Positions 62,782-64,000 of a stretch of 64,000 nucleotides of DNA are shown in pieces. The stretch is from NCBI RefSeq assembly GCF_900106995.1, contig NZ_FNOK01000045.1, positions 1-64,000 of the forward strand. Direction: 5' to 3'. This DNA is from Saccharopolyspora shandongensis (lineage in GTDB: Bacteria > Actinomycetota > Actinomycetes > Mycobacteriales > Pseudonocardiaceae). The notes below the pieces were generated by a model. It saw only the letters and a program-made list of their open reading frames with translations. It was not told where the DNA came from and did not search any database. Position 1 is the first letter of the stretch. Every line of letters starts with the position of its first letter. The position numbers were made by a program, and so were the translations under genes.

Positions 62782-64000
62782 TCAGCGGCGGTGGATGCTC
62801 ACGTCGTCCGGGTTGATCAGGTCCGGCACGGTCCAGCCGTTCAGGTCGTACTCGGCCATGCACTGCTCCGCGAAGCCCTTCATGGCGTCGGCGGTGCCGG
62901 AAGCCTGAGCGGTGAAGAGCATCTCCGCGCGCACCTGCTCGTGGTTGCCGGAGTAGTTGCGCTCGTACAGCTCGTGCCGGCCGCCGAACTCGCTGCCGAT
63001 GGAGTCCCAGATCAGCTTCATCAGCTTGACCCGCTCGACGGAGTCGTAACCGTTGGACCCGCGCACGTACTTGTCCAGGTAGGGGCGGATCTCCGGGACG
63101 GAGAAGTCCTTGGCGTTGGAGTTGAGGTAGATCAGTCCACTGCCCAGGTCCTGCATGATGATTTCCTTGATCCGCGGGTAGCCCAGGGTCATGAACCAGC
63201 GGTAGGCCAGGCCGTAGTCGAGTTTCGGCAGGAGGGCGTCGTCCTTCCAGGAGTCCGGGTTGTTCGCCATGGCGTCGGTCAGGCCCCAGAACAGGTTGCG
63301 CCAGGCGATGACCTCGCCCACGCGGGTCTGGATGCCGCGGAAGTCCTTGGTGCCGGTGACCTCCACGCCCTTCATCAGCAGTCCGGCGATGAAGTCGAGC
63401 TTGACGGCGAGGCGCGTGCAGCCGTGGAAGGTGAAGCGGTGCAGGAAGCCCGAGCCGGGGAAGAACGTGCTGGCCTTCTCGGCGTCACCGTAGATGAAGA
63501 CGTTCTCCCAGGGGATCTTCACCTTGTCGAGGATGAAGATGGTGTCGTTCTCGTCGAAGCGGCTGGACAGCGGGTAGTCGAACGGGCTGCCCATGACGTC
63601 GGCGTTCATCGCGTAGGAGTGCCGGCTGATCAGCTTCATGCCGGGCGTGCCCATCGGGACGGTGCAGACCAGCGCGAACTCCTTCTTCTTGATCGGCAGG
63701 CCGTAGTGGGCGATGAAGTTGAAGTGGGTGATGGCCGAGCCGGTGGCCACCACCTTGGCGACGCTGATGACCAGGCCGTCGTCGCGTTCCTCGTCGACGT
63801 GGACGAAGATGTCCTTGACCTCGTCGGGGTTGCGGTCGCGGTCGACCGGCGGGTTGATGATGGCGTGGTTCCAGTAGAGGACCTTCTCCTGCGACTCGGC
63901 GTACCAGCGCCGGGCGTTGTCGCCGAAGGGTTGGTAGAAGTCGCTGTTGGCGCCGAGGGTGCCGAGGAAGGCCGCCTTGTAGTCGGGGCTGCGGCCCATC
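62782..64000 (-). CDS. HpaB/PvcC-family FADH2-dependent monooxygenase (partial)
   Basis: At least 405 residues, with the 5' end beyond the window; relatives carry about 110-120 more N-terminal residues. Conserved stretches include [80 protein letters not shown] and [15 protein letters not shown]. From memory it closely resembles Sam5, the 4-coumarate 3-hydroxylase of Saccharothrix espanaensis, and more broadly SgcC-type tyrosine hydroxylases. It ortho-hydroxylates a phenol using FADH2 from a separate reductase. The linked FAD synthetase supports a biosynthetic or phenol-modifying role; more of the cluster probably lies to the right. Confidence 0.88.
   Translation of the reverse strand, partial: MGRSPDYKAAFLGTLGANSDFYQPFGDNARRWYAESQEKVLYWNHAIINPPVDRDRNPDEVKDIFVHVDEERDDGLVISVAKVVATGSAITHFNFIAHYGLPIKKKEFALVCTVPMGTPGMKLISRHSYAMNADVMGSPFDYPLSSRFDENDTIFILDKVKIPWENVFIYGDAEKASTFFPGSGFLHRFTFHGCTRLAVKLDFIAGLLMKGVEVTGTKDFRGIQTRVGEVIAWRNLFWGLTDAMANNPDSWKDDALLPKLDYGLAYRWFMTLGYPRIKEIIMQDLGSGLIYLNSNAKDFSVPEIRPYLDKYVRGSNGYDSVERVKLMKLIWDSIGSEFGGRHELYERNYSGNHEQVRAEMLFTAQASGTADAMKGFAEQCMAEYDLNGWTVPDLINPDDVSIHRR

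Overview
The window reads as high-GC actinomycete DNA. The mix of XRE regulators with a membrane anchor and lectin-like tail, XRE/NB-ARC/TPR regulators, a TrmB-LuxR regulator beside a large subtilase, actinobacterial-type vanHAX and a Sam5-like HpaB monooxygenase suggests a Pseudonocardiaceae-like genome (Saccharothrix, Lentzea, Amycolatopsis and relatives). This is inference from gene content; there is no rRNA gene to anchor it.

Layout. 0-11.2 kb is a graveyard of mobile elements and gene ends: a broken LuxR/ATPase regulator, an IS110 tail, Ku and Tn3 fragments, two dead serine resolvases and an AICE-type DUF2637 gene followed by a group II intron 3' piece. A few intact genes sit among them (P-loop kinase-like protein, secreted beta-helix protein, secreted cysteine-containing protein, XRE membrane regulator, two-TM protein). 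11.1-17.4 kb is a LysR-controlled operon: 2OG-Fe(II) oxygenase, aromatic-amino-acid-lyase-fold protein, MFS transporter and a second lyase-fold protein. Both lyase paralogues lack the canonical Ala-Ser-Gly that forms the MIO cofactor.

17.9-35.9 kb is bounded by two same-orientation copies of one IS (about 1.18 kb, shared terminal repeats). Inside are a frameshifted thiolase, an ECF sigma factor, a small Glu-Pro-repeat protein, a STAND regulator and a glycopeptide-resistance locus. That locus has vanRS on the plus strand and, on the minus strand, vanH-vanA-vanX, a C39-like cysteine peptidase and a MurG paralogue, with a MurF tail stranded upstream of vanH. A sequence block shared by the vanR and vanH upstream regions is a good candidate VanR box. 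The structure resembles a decayed composite transposon.

36-45 kb holds a B12-dependent diol/glycerol dehydratase (alpha and beta fused, plus gamma) divergent from a GXWXG/DUF4334 gene, integrase and IS5 remnants, a tctCBA-type tricarboxylate transporter operon and the 3' end of a tRNA-Pro with a strong hairpin terminator. 45-52 kb has a CGNR regulator divergent from an epoxide hydrolase, then an operon of aspartase, ureohydrolase and MFS transporter divergent from an FCD regulator with a perfect 20-bp palindrome between them. 52-64 kb has an IS3 remnant, a secreted subtilase with its TrmB-LuxR neighbour, a RecB-like nuclease/helicase, an IS110 remnant, and an HpaB-type FADH2 monooxygenase (cut by the window edge) with a single-domain FAD synthetase.

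The candidates that most deserve a second look are the MIO-less paired-lyase operon, the extended vanHAX-C39-MurG cassette between IS copies, and the ureohydrolase-aspartase-MFS operon, which could convert a guanidino dicarboxylate to fumarate.
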